A stretch of 50,096 nt of DNA from Candidatus Peregrinibacteria bacterium GW2011_GWA2_33_10. Lineage in GTDB: Bacteria > Patescibacteriota > Gracilibacteria > UBA1369 > GWC2-33-13. The notes under the pieces were generated by a model. The model made no database searches. It was not told the DNA's origin and worked only from the letters and a program-made list of their open reading frames with translations. The stretch lies in contig LBOO01000004.1 in assembly GCA_000989565.1 (NCBI GenBank), positions 1 to 50,096 on the forward strand, in the 5' to 3' direction. Of the stretch, positions 8,611 through 17,640 are shown piece by piece. The position numbers and the translations under genes are program-made. Each line of letters begins with the position of its first letter. The first letter of the stretch is position 1.

Positions 8611-9033
8611 TTATTTAAATTGATTTTCAATAAAGAAAAAATTCCACCATTTTTTATAATTAGGCATTTTTTTCATTCTTTCAATTTTTTCGCTCTCCAA
8701 AAGTTCTGATTCAGGCAATGTTGGGTTGGAATTTTCCGTAATAATTATGACTTTTTCCCCGGGATTAATCAGTGAAAGGCTTTGTTTTGCGGTTTTTTCA
8801 ATATATGCGTCTGAAGTATAATATTGATAATCCTCCAATTTTTTAGAATTCTCGGAAAGTAAATTTTTATTCTTGGTGGTAAAAGTTTTAATATGCTGAT
8901 CAATCAAATAATTATCATAAATTTTCGTAGTCAAAGCATAAAGCATATATAAAATCAAAATAAAGCCCAGTAATATTACAATTTTTGCGCTATTGGTAGG
9001 GGAATGACTATACCTTTGAGTGCGAAGATCCAT
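8611..9033 (-). CDS. FtsB/DivIC-like septum formation initiator, 140 aa
   Basis: A short cytoplasmic N-terminus, one membrane helix near residues 17-36 (KIVILLGFILILYMLYAL), then a coiled-coil segment (KTFTTKNKNLLSENSKKLED) and YIEKTAKQSLSLINPGEKVI. The last motif is typical of the FtsB/DivIC/FtsL family, which bridges the divisome to septal peptidoglycan synthesis. It is divergent from murC, consistent with a cell-wall/division neighbourhood. A strong sigma-70 promoter precedes it. Family is likely; the choice among FtsB, FtsL and DivIC is open. Confidence 0.75.
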   Translation of the reverse strand: MDLRTQRYSHSPTNSAKIVILLGFILILYMLYALTTKIYDNYLIDQHIKTFTTKNKNLLSENSKKLEDYQYYTSDAYIEKTAKQSLSLINPGEKVIIITENSNPTLPESELLESEKIERMKKMPNYKKWWNFFFIENQFK

Positions 9034-9058
9034 ATGAAATATTAATTTCTTAGACTAA

Positions 9059-9087
9059 ATTATAGTAACTCGCTTCTCTCGTTTCAA
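9059..9087 (-). promoter_or_regulatory. Sigma-70 promoter for the division gene and cupin
   Basis: On the minus strand: TTGAAA (9082-9087), a 17-bp spacer and TATAAT (9059-9064), about 25 bp upstream of the ATG at 9033. One of the best promoter matches in the window. Confidence 0.75.
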
Positions 9088-9178
9088 GCAAGAATATTTG
9101 AAATTAATAAAAAATCCTTAAATCAAAACTTTCCAAAAACAATAAAATTTATTAATCTAAACTCGTAAGAAATTAAAA

Positions 9179-10567
9179 ATGAATCCAATAATTAATAAAA
9201 TTCCAGGTCAGCGGTCACAGGTCAGCGGTCACATCCATTTCATCGGCATCGGTGGCATCGGCATGAGCGCTATCGCCAGAATTTTAAAATCTCAAGGCGA
9301 AATAATTACCGGCTCTGACAGTGAGCCGTCAAAATTGACGGAAGAGTTGAGAGAAGAGGGGATTGAAGTATTTTATAATCACAATAAAAATAATATATCA
9401 AAAGACACTCAGCTGGTAGTTTATACTGCCGCGGTTTTAGAAAATAACCCTGAATTAAAAGAAGCAAAAAAGCGAAAAATTCCCTGCGTAACATATTCCG
9501 AAAGCTTAGGGCAAATATCAAAAGAACATTTCACAATCGCTATCACCGGAAGTCACGGTAAATCCACGATTACTTCCATGCTTGGCTTTGCCATGAATAA
9601 ATTAAAATTAGATCCCACAGTTTTGGTTGGAACATTAATTCCCCAATTAAATAACAAAAATACCATAATTGGTAAAAGCAAATACTTTGTTTGCGAAGCC
9701 TGCGAATACAAACGCACATTTTTAAATCTGCATCCAACCGCTGTTTTAATAAACAATATCGACCCCGACCATTTTGATTATTTTAAAGATGAAAAAGATT
9801 ATCAGCGCGCGTATATCGAATTAATGGAAAAAATTCCGCAAAATGGTTTTGTTATAGCCAACTACGATGACAAATTAACTAAAGAAGCTTGCCAAAAATT
9901 GAAAAATAAAAAAATAATTTATTTTAGCCATAAAAACAAAAACATTCCTTATTATCTTGATCAAGAAAACAATTTTTATATAAATAAGCAAAAAAAAGGA
10001 AAATTAAAATTAAAAATTTTTGGAGCGCACAATTATCAAAACGCGCTGGCTGTTTTGACATTATTGGATCAGCTTAACATCGATGTAAAAAAAGCTATGA
10101 AATTTATTCAGGAATTTACAGGTTCATGGCGCAGATTTGAATATAAAGGAAAAATAAACAACGCCAAAATATTCGATGACTACGGCCATCACCCGACTGA
10201 AATTAAAGCCACATTACGCGCCGCCAAAGAACAATTCCCAAATAAAAAAATAATAGTTTGCTTCCAACCTCACCAATATAATCGCACCAGAAATTTATTA
10301 AAAGAATTTGCAACATCATTTACCGACGCTGACAGCGTTATTATTCCGAACATTTACAAAGTACGCGATAACCAAGAAGATCAAAAAGCCGTAACAACGC
10401 AAATCTTGGTTAATGAAATCAGCAAACATCATAAAAATGTTAAAAATGGCCGAGGATTTAAAAATACCGCGAAAATTTTAAAAGAAACACTGAATAAAGA
10501 TCATATGTGCTTGATTATGGGCGCCGGAGACGTTTTTAAAATTACGGAAATGCTCGAACCGGATTAA
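9179..10567 (+). CDS. murC: UDP-N-acetylmuramate--L-alanine ligase
   Basis: 462 residues, normal length. MurC adds L-alanine to UDP-MurNAc using ATP, the first step of the peptidoglycan stem peptide. Visible are the N-terminal nucleotide-sugar motif HFIGIGGIGMSAIA (20-33), the P-loop GSHGKST (124-130; usual form GTHGKT), NIDPDHFDYF (193-202) and the C-terminal DDYGHHPTEI. The first 18 residues (MNPIINKIPGQRSQVSGH) are unlike other MurCs. They are partly encoded by a tandem 7-bp repeat (9205-9232), so the N-terminal extension is probably recent. Confidence 0.95.
   Translation: MNPIINKIPGQRSQVSGHIHFIGIGGIGMSAIARILKSQGEIITGSDSEPSKLTEELREEGIEVFYNHNKNNISKDTQLVVYTAAVLENNPELKEAKKRKIPCVTYSESLGQISKEHFTIAITGSHGKSTITSMLGFAMNKLKLDPTVLVGTLIPQLNNKNTIIGKSKYFVCEACEYKRTFLNLHPTAVLINNIDPDHFDYFKDEKDYQRAYIELMEKIPQNGFVIANYDDKLTKEACQKLKNKKIIYFSHKNKNIPYYLDQENNFYINKQKKGKLKLKIFGAHNYQNALAVLTLLDQLNIDVKKAMKFIQEFTGSWRRFEYKGKINNAKIFDDYGHHPTEIKATLRAAKEQFPNKKIIVCFQPHQYNRTRNLLKEFATSFTDADSVIIPNIYKVRDNQEDQKAVTTQILVNEISKHHKNVKNGRGFKNTAKILKETLNKDHMCLIMGAGDVFKITEMLEPD
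9205..9232 (+). repeat. Tandem repeat inside the murC 5' end
   Basis: A 14-bp unit, AGGTCAGCGGTCAC, occurs twice in tandem, itself built from alternating 7-bp GGTCAGC/GGTCACA units. It encodes part of the atypical MurC N-terminus. Confidence 0.9.
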
Positions 10568-10587
10568 ATATAAGAAAATTGTCTTTT

Positions 10588-11970
10588 CTATCCCACCTTC
10601 TTCACCAAACTCCCATCCTTCGTATCCTCCACTTCAAAACCTTTAATTTTAATTTCCTCACGAATTTTATCCGATTTTTGAAAATCCCGTTCCTCACGCG
10701 CTTCCTCCCGAGCTTTCACAAGTTTCAAAATCTCCTCGGGAATTTCTTCAACTTCAAATTTCATTATACCCAAAACCTGATTTAATTCTTTAAATAAATT
10801 TAAAATGTTTTCAGCTTCTATTTTTGTAATTTTAATATCGTTATGATTTACATAAACCTCTTTGATTAAATCAAAAATACCGGCAAAAGCTCCTGTAATT
10901 TCAAAATCATTATCCATGCTCTTTATAAATTTATTTTTAGTTTTATCTAATAATTTTTGGATTTCTTTAGATTCTCTTCCATCTAAGTCAATCAATTGCA
11001 TTTGACGAATAAAATCATTAATTCTCTCTAAACCGTTTTTTGCCTGAATCAATAATTTTTCCGAAAAATTAATAGGGGAGCGGTAATGCGTTGTAATCAA
11101 TAAATATCTGATAACATCGCCCGAATAATTATTTAATACATCACGAATTGTCTTGAAATTTCCCAATGATTTGGACATTTTTTCTTCATTAATCTGCACA
11201 AAACCATTGTGAACCCAGAATCGCGCGAATTGCTTACCTGAATATGCCTCGCTTTGCGCGATCTCATCTTCATGATGAGGAAAAATCAAATCCGCCCCTC
11301 CACCATGAATATCAATTGTTTCTCCAAAAAGATCCAAATTCATTGCGCTGCATTCAATATGCCATCCCGGTCTCCCTTTTCCAAAAGGACTCTCCCAAAA
11401 AGGTTCCCCTTCTTTATAGTTTTTCCACAAAACAAAATCATGAGGAGATTTCTTCTGTTCAATCACGGAAATTCTCGCTCCGGCTTCCAAATCTTCTAAT
11501 CTTTGTTTTGATAATTTTCCATATTCATTAAATTTAAGCACATCAAAATAAACTCCATCGTCTGTTTTATAAGCAAACCCCTTTTCCAATAACTTCTCAA
11601 TGATTTTGATTATAGATTCCACATGTTCGGTGGCTTTTGGCTGAAAATCAGGCTTATCAATATTTAATGCTTGATAATCTTTTTCATACTCCGGAATTAT
11701 TAAATCAGCCAAATTTTTAACGCTAATATTTTTTTCTTTGGCTCGATTTATCATTTTGTCATCAATATCAGTATAATTCGACGCGAAAATCACATTATAA
11801 CCCTTAAATTTCAAATATTTTCTCATAATGTCAAAACTCAAAGCTGATCTGGCATGCCCAAGATGTCCTAAATCATAAACCGTGGGCCCGCACAAATACA
11901 TTTTTACATTATTCTTTTCCAAAGGTGCGAATTCCTCCTTTTGAGAAGTCAAAGTATTATAAATTTTCAT
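10588..11970 (-). CDS. cysS: Cysteinyl-tRNA synthetase
   Basis: 460 residues, full length. Class I synthetase that charges tRNA-Cys. Visible are zinc ligand C27 in LCGPTVYD, the HIGH-like GHLGHAR (35-41), further zinc ligands C207 (GWHIECSAM), H232 and E236 (PHHEDE), and KMSKS at 264-268. The anticodon-binding helical bundle fills the C-terminus. It is convergent with murC, with a 20-bp gap. It sits downstream of the YggT gene on the same strand, 40 bp away. Confidence 0.97.
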   Translation of the reverse strand: MKIYNTLTSQKEEFAPLEKNNVKMYLCGPTVYDLGHLGHARSALSFDIMRKYLKFKGYNVIFASNYTDIDDKMINRAKEKNISVKNLADLIIPEYEKDYQALNIDKPDFQPKATEHVESIIKIIEKLLEKGFAYKTDDGVYFDVLKFNEYGKLSKQRLEDLEAGARISVIEQKKSPHDFVLWKNYKEGEPFWESPFGKGRPGWHIECSAMNLDLFGETIDIHGGGADLIFPHHEDEIAQSEAYSGKQFARFWVHNGFVQINEEKMSKSLGNFKTIRDVLNNYSGDVIRYLLITTHYRSPINFSEKLLIQAKNGLERINDFIRQMQLIDLDGRESKEIQKLLDKTKNKFIKSMDNDFEITGAFAGIFDLIKEVYVNHNDIKITKIEAENILNLFKELNQVLGIMKFEVEEIPEEILKLVKAREEAREERDFQKSDKIREEIKIKGFEVEDTKDGSLVKKVG

Positions 11971-12010
11971 AAGATCAATTTAAGAATAAAGATACCTGTG
12001 ATCGATTTCT

Positions 12011-12277
12011 TCAATAATTCATCGCGATCCTCATCGCAAGTTCGGAAATCAAACTCAATCCCAAAATCGCAATCATTGGTGAAAAATCTATCATTCCCGT
12101 ACTCGGCATAAAATTTTTTATTCTATCCAAAATCGGATCTGTAAAATCCAAAATTATTCTATCAATAAAGTTATTAAACCTCATGCGCAACCAAGAATAA
12201 ATAATTATCCTGATAAAAATTAAAAAAGATAAAATGTCAGCGGAATAAGAAATAATCGTAGCTAAATAATCAATCAT
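12011..12277 (-). CDS. YggT-family membrane protein, 88 aa
   Basis: Two hydrophobic helices (about 8-27 and 66-84) flank a loop with FTDPILDRIKNFMPSTGMID and SPMIAILGL, which is the YggT signature (P-I-L then G-x-x-D-x-SP). YggT proteins are small integral membrane proteins linked in other bacteria to division and osmotic response; the exact role is unclear. The length is that of a single YggT repeat. Confidence 0.8.
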   Translation of the reverse strand: MIDYLATIISYSADILSFLIFIRIIIYSWLRMRFNNFIDRIILDFTDPILDRIKNFMPSTGMIDFSPMIAILGLSLISELAMRIAMNY

Positions 12278-12308
12278 GGATAAAAGAAATTAATTTATTT
12301 ATAAATTA

Positions 12309-12345
12309 ACAAAAAAGTTCCGTTTAGAAAAGAAGGAATAACTTA
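12309..12345 (-). terminator. Possible intrinsic terminator
   Basis: On the minus strand, downstream of the secreted Ig/FN3 gene: GTTATTCC pairs imperfectly with GGAAC, followed by six T. The two-base bulge makes this a weak call. Confidence 0.35.
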
Positions 12346-14508
12346 TTTCCATTTCCTCATCCCGACCCTCGCCAAAACATACATATTTGTAAACAAAATC
12401 GTCATCAAAATTAAAATATTTGTTTTGGTTCCTGTGTCAGGATTCTCGTCCGGAGTATTATATGTTCTGTTTTCAGTATAAAAATTATCATCTAAAATTT
12501 CAGAATCATCCCCACCAACGCTCTTTTTTGTTTTAGCACTAACAGTTTCACTTCTCTCGGCACTTTCGGCGAAATCCGTGTCAATTGCCGTAATTTCAAA
12601 GAAATATTCAGTATTTTCTTTTAAATTCGGCACAAACCAGGTTGTGCTATCGTCAAAAGTATTAGCAATGTTATTTAAATCATCATTGTCAGTTCCATAA
12701 TAAATTCTGTAATTTCGAATACCTTTGTTATCAAAAGAATTTTCCCAATTCAAGGTTACTCTGGTAAAATCAGCACCGGCTTTTACTCCGGTTACTTTTG
12801 AGGGAGGAAGATTTTCAAGATCATTTGAGTTTGGCGAACTTGATCTGAAATCTTCACCTTCAACTGTAATTATATTTGTAACATTTTTAAACAAAGTATC
12901 ATTTCCGATCTCATCAACCAAAGCAATATCAATGGGATAATTTCCCGCGATGCTTGGAGATAATATTTTTGCCATATACAAACCGGAATTCTCGGAATCA
13001 TTGCTCATCGGATATGATTGATTATTAATGATTGCTGATGCCTTTGATAAATTTCCTTCAGTAAAAATTTTTAATTCGAAATTAGTGTTTGCCGGAATAT
13101 CCGAATCCGGAATAATTTCAACAGAATCAATTGTCGGAGCATTCGTGTCAACTTTAAGAGAAACCGTATTAGAACTTTGAATAACAGTATTTCCATCTTT
13201 AATAGCCGCAAAAAGTTGATGGCTGCCATCAGGTAGTAAAGAAGTTTTGAAACTGAATTTTCCATCAGAATCGGTTGTAGTTGTTCCCAGCAATGATTCA
13301 AAATCAAAAATACTGATTGTACTCAAAGCAGGTCCCTGTCCTTCAATGGTTAAAATGTTTTCCCTTGTTGTACCCGCGGAAGGAGAAATTATTTTTAAAC
13401 CTGAAGATTCATTGGAACCGGAATTTGGCGCACTGCCGGCCAAATTCGAATTTGTAACATTCAATTTCCATTCAGTTTTAATTTCCGGATTATTAATATC
13501 AGTAACCGTAATTGACTGACTTCCCTTAGTTACGAATTTTAAAGCCGCGCTAAAAGTATGCTCTCCGCGATCGCTTTCATTAAATAAATAATCTTCGGGT
13601 AAAGTCGCGTTAATATCCGAAGAATGAAAATGAACTTCGGATAAATAATTATTTACAACCTGTTTGTTTTTATCAATCGCTTGAATCGTAAAAGTTAAAG
13701 GCTTGTCAATCGTCACCTCGCTTGGAAGATCCTCAAACTGAAGAGTCGCGACAGTGGTATTTGCTGATTGAGCTGAGGCTGACTGAATTTTCAAATCAAA
13801 ATCACCACCTATTGATTTCAAATTATCAAGCGGACTCAAAAAAACGATTTGCGCTCTTTGTTCCAGCGTAATATTGGATGTTAAATCCTGAATGATAAAA
13901 TAAGATATTCCCGGGGTAGAAGAAAAAACAGTAAACTGAACCTCTCCTCTTTTATTGGTTATCGTGCTGTTTACGGGCTTAATTGAATCCTCTGTGCGAG
14001 AGGAAATAACCTGAACTTCATGCCCTTCAATTAAATTATTATAAGAATCCATTAAAATAACTTTTAATTGTCCATAGTCATAAGAATTTGCCTGTAAAGT
14101 CATGGTACTTAAGCTTATGTTTGAGCGAGTATTCGAAACTTCATCCGGATAAACTTCAAAAGTGTTGGTAGTACCGAAATTCTCACTGCCGGATTCTCTG
14201 CCGGAAATTTTATATATTCCCGCTATTTTCGTATGAAAAGAATACAAATCCAAATCTATTTCCCCGTTTTTATTTGTAGTTCCCGGAATGCTAACGATAT
14301 TTTTATCCGGCTTTTCAACGCGAACTTCAAAATCAGAATAAGGCCTACCATGAACTTTCAACAAAGCGCTATAACCGGCGATAGTATCAATGGCGGAAAC
14401 ACTGATATCAGAATCAGCACTTACTGAATTTGGTTTAAAATTCCATAAAAAAGCCGTTATCATCGCTAACATTACAACTAAAATGCCTTTTTTTGCGTAA
14501 AATTTCAT
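12343..14508 (-). CDS. Secreted Ig-like/fibronectin-III surface protein with NPDTG tail
   Basis: 721 residues. An N-terminal signal peptide (1-31, cleavage after VSA) precedes several beta-sandwich modules. These are Big/macroglobulin-like domains (about 45-225 and 240-350), a bacterial Ig-like domain (SPSAGTTRENILTIEGQG, about 370-460), and a fibronectin type III domain near 570-665 (PPSKVTGVKAG ... YRIYYGT ... TEYFFEITAID). The C-terminus has NPDTG (689-693), a helix and RKWK, the layout of a sortase signal but with Asn for Leu. It is probably displayed on the surface. Function may be adhesion or S-layer-like; no catalytic domain is visible. Confidence 0.8.
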   Translation of the reverse strand: MKFYAKKGILVVMLAMITAFLWNFKPNSVSADSDISVSAIDTIAGYSALLKVHGRPYSDFEVRVEKPDKNIVSIPGTTNKNGEIDLDLYSFHTKIAGIYKISGRESGSENFGTTNTFEVYPDEVSNTRSNISLSTMTLQANSYDYGQLKVILMDSYNNLIEGHEVQVISSRTEDSIKPVNSTITNKRGEVQFTVFSSTPGISYFIIQDLTSNITLEQRAQIVFLSPLDNLKSIGGDFDLKIQSASAQSANTTVATLQFEDLPSEVTIDKPLTFTIQAIDKNKQVVNNYLSEVHFHSSDINATLPEDYLFNESDRGEHTFSAALKFVTKGSQSITVTDINNPEIKTEWKLNVTNSNLAGSAPNSGSNESSGLKIISPSAGTTRENILTIEGQGPALSTISIFDFESLLGTTTTDSDGKFSFKTSLLPDGSHQLFAAIKDGNTVIQSSNTVSLKVDTNAPTIDSVEIIPDSDIPANTNFELKIFTEGNLSKASAIINNQSYPMSNDSENSGLYMAKILSPSIAGNYPIDIALVDEIGNDTLFKNVTNIITVEGEDFRSSSPNSNDLENLPPSKVTGVKAGADFTRVTLNWENSFDNKGIRNYRIYYGTDNDDLNNIANTFDDSTTWFVPNLKENTEYFFEITAIDTDFAESAERSETVSAKTKKSVGGDDSEILDDNFYTENRTYNTPDENPDTGTKTNILILMTILFTNMYVLARVGMRKWK

Positions 14509-14565
14509 AAATTGTTTTTGTTTTTATTTCAAATCCCATAATTTTAGCATTTTTTTGCGTAAAAT
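14488..14565. repeat. 16-bp direct repeat pair
   Basis: TTTTTTTGCGTAAAAT occurs at 14488-14503, inside the signal-peptide codons of the minus-strand surface protein, and again at 14550-14565 in its 5' leader. The span given covers both copies. Confidence 0.8.
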
Positions 14566-14599
14566 GGAAGAAATTTGAATGTAATCACATAGTATTGTA

Positions 14600-14628
14600 T
14601 TTACCTCTTCCTGATAATCTTTTATAAT
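14600..14628 (+). promoter_or_regulatory. Promoter for the TraG-like ATPase
   Basis: TTTACC (14600-14605), a 17-bp spacer and a perfect TATAAT (14623-14628), 30 bp before the TTG start at 14659. Confidence 0.5.
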
Positions 14629-14658
14629 TACAATGACCACTAATAACTAACTCATTCC

Positions 14659-16902
14659 TTGTCCACCCTGCAATACCTCCACGTCATCATTCCGCAAGGC
14701 TCATCAGATCAAAAAAAACTTGAATCCAAATGGGAAGAGCTTTTAAACAACCTGAGAAATACAGTAACAGGTAAAAAAATAGGTTTGGAATTTCGCGGAG
14801 TAGGCCAATATACGTATTTTTATATTGTCGTTGAAAAAACGCTTTATGAAACTATGGAAGGCTTGATATATTCAACCTTTCCTGATGCGGAAATTCATAG
14901 AGAGGAAGATTATGTGGACAAATTGGATCTGCAAAAAAAATCTTTGAGTGGATGCTCGCTTGTTTTGAGAGAAAGCGATGTTTATCCTATAAAAACTTAT
15001 GATCAATTTGACGAGGATAGTTTGGCGCGGTTATTTTCCGTTATTTCTAAAATTGCCGCAAATGAAGAAGTATGGGTTCAGATTTTGATTGAACCGGTTG
15101 ATGACAACGCTTTTTTCTATATCAGAAGAAACTTTCGTTTTCGTTATAGTCAATTTAAAAAATTTTTCAGTTTTAAAGACCGCTTTCGAACCGGTGGGAG
15201 AAAAGGCATTCAAACGTTAAGAAATGAACAAGTACGTATTAAAGAAAAGAATAAACCATTCCGTGTTAGTATTCGTTGCGCTTATATAAGTAATAGCGAA
15301 GCAAATGCTAAAGAAAAATTACATGCGGTTATCAATAGCTTTTATCAATTTAATGATGAAGATATTAATAAATTCCAAGCTTCATATTATCACAATTCTA
15401 AAACCTTTGTGCGGGATTATAGAGATCTTAAGCCAAAATCAACTTATATAATGAGTTCGAAAGAAATAGCCACATTATATCATCTTCCTAACGCGGATTA
15501 TGTTCCGCATATAGTTCATGTCTTAGCCAGAAAATCCGATCCGCCTCAAGATCTTCCCAAAGCCGGCGAAAAAAATGTCAGCGCTTTCGGAGTAACCAAT
15601 TACCACAATAATTTCGTTCCGTTTGGAATCCAAAGAAGCGACCGCCGCCGTCATTTGTATGTTGTAGGTAAGTCAGGATCCGGAAAAAGCAAACTTTTGG
15701 AATTGCTGATCAATCAGGATATTAAAAATAAAGAAGGATTTGCTGTACTGGATCCGCATGGTGATCTGGTTGATAATATTTTACGTTATATCCCGAAGGA
15801 AAGAATTGATGATGTAATTTTATTTGATCCTGCCGATACAGAGTTTCCGATTTCCTTTAATCCATTGGAAGGAGTTGATGAAGCGTATAAAATGCAAGTA
15901 ACGATTGGATTTTTGGATATTTTTAAAAAACTTTTTGGCGATAACTGGACCAATAAACTGGAACACGTGCTAAGATATACATCATTGGCTTTATTGGACA
16001 GCCCGAATACAACCGTGCTTTCCATTTTAAAAATGCTCACGGATAAAAATTACCGCCAAAAAATAGTTGCTCGAATCCAAGATTCAGTCGTCAAAAATTT
16101 CTGGGTGTCTGAATTCGCTTCGTGGTCTGAGAAATTTGATTCTGAAGCCATAACTCCGCTTTTAAACAAAGTCGGACAATTCGTGGCCACAAACATGATT
16201 CGCAATATAGTTGGCCAGCCTAAAACAAAATTCAATATACGCGATATAATGGATAATCAAAAGATTCTTCTCATGAAAGTATCAAAAGGCTTGCTCGGTG
16301 AAGAAAACTCTTCATTGATCGGATCGATGATAATAACCAAAATGTACCAAGCTGCCATGAGCCGTGCAGACACACATGAAGACAAAAGAAAAGATTTTTA
16401 TTTCTATGTTGATGAATTCCAAAATTTTGCTACAGATTCATTCGCGGAAATACTTTCCGAAGCCAGAAAGTACCGCCTCAATTTAACCTTAGCTCATCAA
16501 TACATGGGCCAATTGAGCTCTAATGTGCGTAAAACCGTGTTTGGGAACGTGGGATCAATGATTTCCTTTCGCGTGGGTGCTGAAGATGCCGCCATATTGG
16601 AGGGAGAATACAATCCTATCTTTAAAGAAAGGGATATAATTAACCTTGGCGTGCGAGAATTTTATGTTAAAATGTCCGTAAACGGCGAACTCAGAGAAGC
16701 TTTCTCCGGTAGAACCTTGGAAGTTCCAAAAATAGAAGAAGATCTAACCTCGCAAATTATTGAAGCTTCAAGAAAAAAGTATTCTTTGGAAAAACTGAAA
16801 GTTCATGAACTTTTGGAAAAATGGGATGAAGCAGCCAGCGAACCCCCAAGTGAATTGGAAATAAAAGCCTCAGAGGAAACTTTTGCTGAACCATTGATAT
16901 AA
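14659..16902 (+). CDS. VirD4/TraG-type coupling ATPase-like protein
   Basis: 747 residues starting at TTG 14659; an in-frame TAA at 14644 rules out an earlier start. The N-terminal 300 residues are a soluble domain without membrane helices. The ATPase has Walker A GKSGSGKS at 337-344, FAVLDPHGDLVDNIL after it, and Walker B YFYVDEFQNFATD with D585/E586. SEARKYRLNLTLAHQYMGQL is characteristic of TraG/VirD4 and HerA-type DNA pumps. Known relatives couple DNA to type IV secretion. Here no relaxase, VirB4 or pilus genes are visible, so a role in DNA uptake, a pilus-like machine or DNA transfer is open. Common in CPR genomes. Confidence 0.8.
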   Translation: MSTLQYLHVIIPQGSSDQKKLESKWEELLNNLRNTVTGKKIGLEFRGVGQYTYFYIVVEKTLYETMEGLIYSTFPDAEIHREEDYVDKLDLQKKSLSGCSLVLRESDVYPIKTYDQFDEDSLARLFSVISKIAANEEVWVQILIEPVDDNAFFYIRRNFRFRYSQFKKFFSFKDRFRTGGRKGIQTLRNEQVRIKEKNKPFRVSIRCAYISNSEANAKEKLHAVINSFYQFNDEDINKFQASYYHNSKTFVRDYRDLKPKSTYIMSSKEIATLYHLPNADYVPHIVHVLARKSDPPQDLPKAGEKNVSAFGVTNYHNNFVPFGIQRSDRRRHLYVVGKSGSGKSKLLELLINQDIKNKEGFAVLDPHGDLVDNILRYIPKERIDDVILFDPADTEFPISFNPLEGVDEAYKMQVTIGFLDIFKKLFGDNWTNKLEHVLRYTSLALLDSPNTTVLSILKMLTDKNYRQKIVARIQDSVVKNFWVSEFASWSEKFDSEAITPLLNKVGQFVATNMIRNIVGQPKTKFNIRDIMDNQKILLMKVSKGLLGEENSSLIGSMIITKMYQAAMSRADTHEDKRKDFYFYVDEFQNFATDSFAEILSEARKYRLNLTLAHQYMGQLSSNVRKTVFGNVGSMISFRVGAEDAAILEGEYNPIFKERDIINLGVREFYVKMSVNGELREAFSGRTLEVPKIEEDLTSQIIEASRKKYSLEKLKVHELLEKWDEAASEPPSELEIKASEETFAEPLI

Positions 16903-16905
16903 ATT

Positions 16906-17559
16906 ATGTACAAAAAAATTCTCAACATTTTTATCCTCTTTTTCATTGCTTTCAGTCTTATTCAAATATATATATTAAAATTTTCCCAAAAATATATATA
17001 CGAAAACGCATCCGAAATTCCAAAAGTTAAAGCAGTGCTTGTCTTAGGCGCCAAGGTTTATTCCAAAGAGGTCTTAAGCTCGATACTCAAAGATAGATTG
17101 GATAACGCGATTGATATATATAAACAAGGAAAAGCGGAAAAATTTCTTTTAAGCGGAGATCATGGAACACAAAATTATGATGAAGTTAATGCCATGAAAA
17201 ATTATTTGTTGGAAAATAAAATTTCATCAAAGGACATTTTCTTGGATCACGCGGGCTTTGATACTTACGACAGTATTTACCGCGCGAGAGATATTTTCGG
17301 GATCAAATCAATAATTATTTCAACTCAGGAATTTCATTTGCCACGTGCTGTCTATATCGCCAAAAAATTGGGATTGGAAACGTACGGCGCAAGTGCTGAT
17401 AAGCAGATATACGCGAATAGATCACGCAATAATCAACGAGAACTTTTAGCGCGCGTAAAAGCATTCATTGATATTAACATTCATTCAAAACCAAAATTTT
17501 TAGGTGAGAAAATACCAATAGACGGAGACAGTAGAAAAAGCTGGGACGAAGTTAATTGA
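16906..17559 (+). CDS. SanA/YdcF-like DUF218 membrane protein, 217 aa
   Basis: One N-terminal membrane helix (about 5-24), then a DUF218 alpha/beta domain with VKAVLVLGAKVY, KFLLSGDH, AMKNYLLE, FDTYDSIYRARDIF and STQEFHLPRAVYIAKKLGL. Family members such as SanA affect envelope permeability, and YdcF binds S-adenosylmethionine; the enzymatic reaction is not settled. It starts 3 bp after the TraG-like gene, so the two are likely co-transcribed. Confidence 0.8.
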   Translation: MYKKILNIFILFFIAFSLIQIYILKFSQKYIYENASEIPKVKAVLVLGAKVYSKEVLSSILKDRLDNAIDIYKQGKAEKFLLSGDHGTQNYDEVNAMKNYLLENKISSKDIFLDHAGFDTYDSIYRARDIFGIKSIIISTQEFHLPRAVYIAKKLGLETYGASADKQIYANRSRNNQRELLARVKAFIDINIHSKPKFLGEKIPIDGDSRKSWDEVN

Positions 17560-17579
17560 CTGCATTGCGTTCTACGCAC

Positions 17580-17606
17580 TTGAAACTGAACATGCGTTCC
17601 TATAAT
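17580..17606 (+). promoter_or_regulatory. Possible promoter for the aminotransferase operon
   Basis: TTGAAA (17580-17585) and a perfect TATAAT (17601-17606) with a short 15-bp spacer, 34 bp before the ATG at 17641. The short spacer lowers confidence. Confidence 0.4.
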
Positions 17607-17640
17607 ATTTCTATAGTCTTTATTATTTAAGTTTACACTT

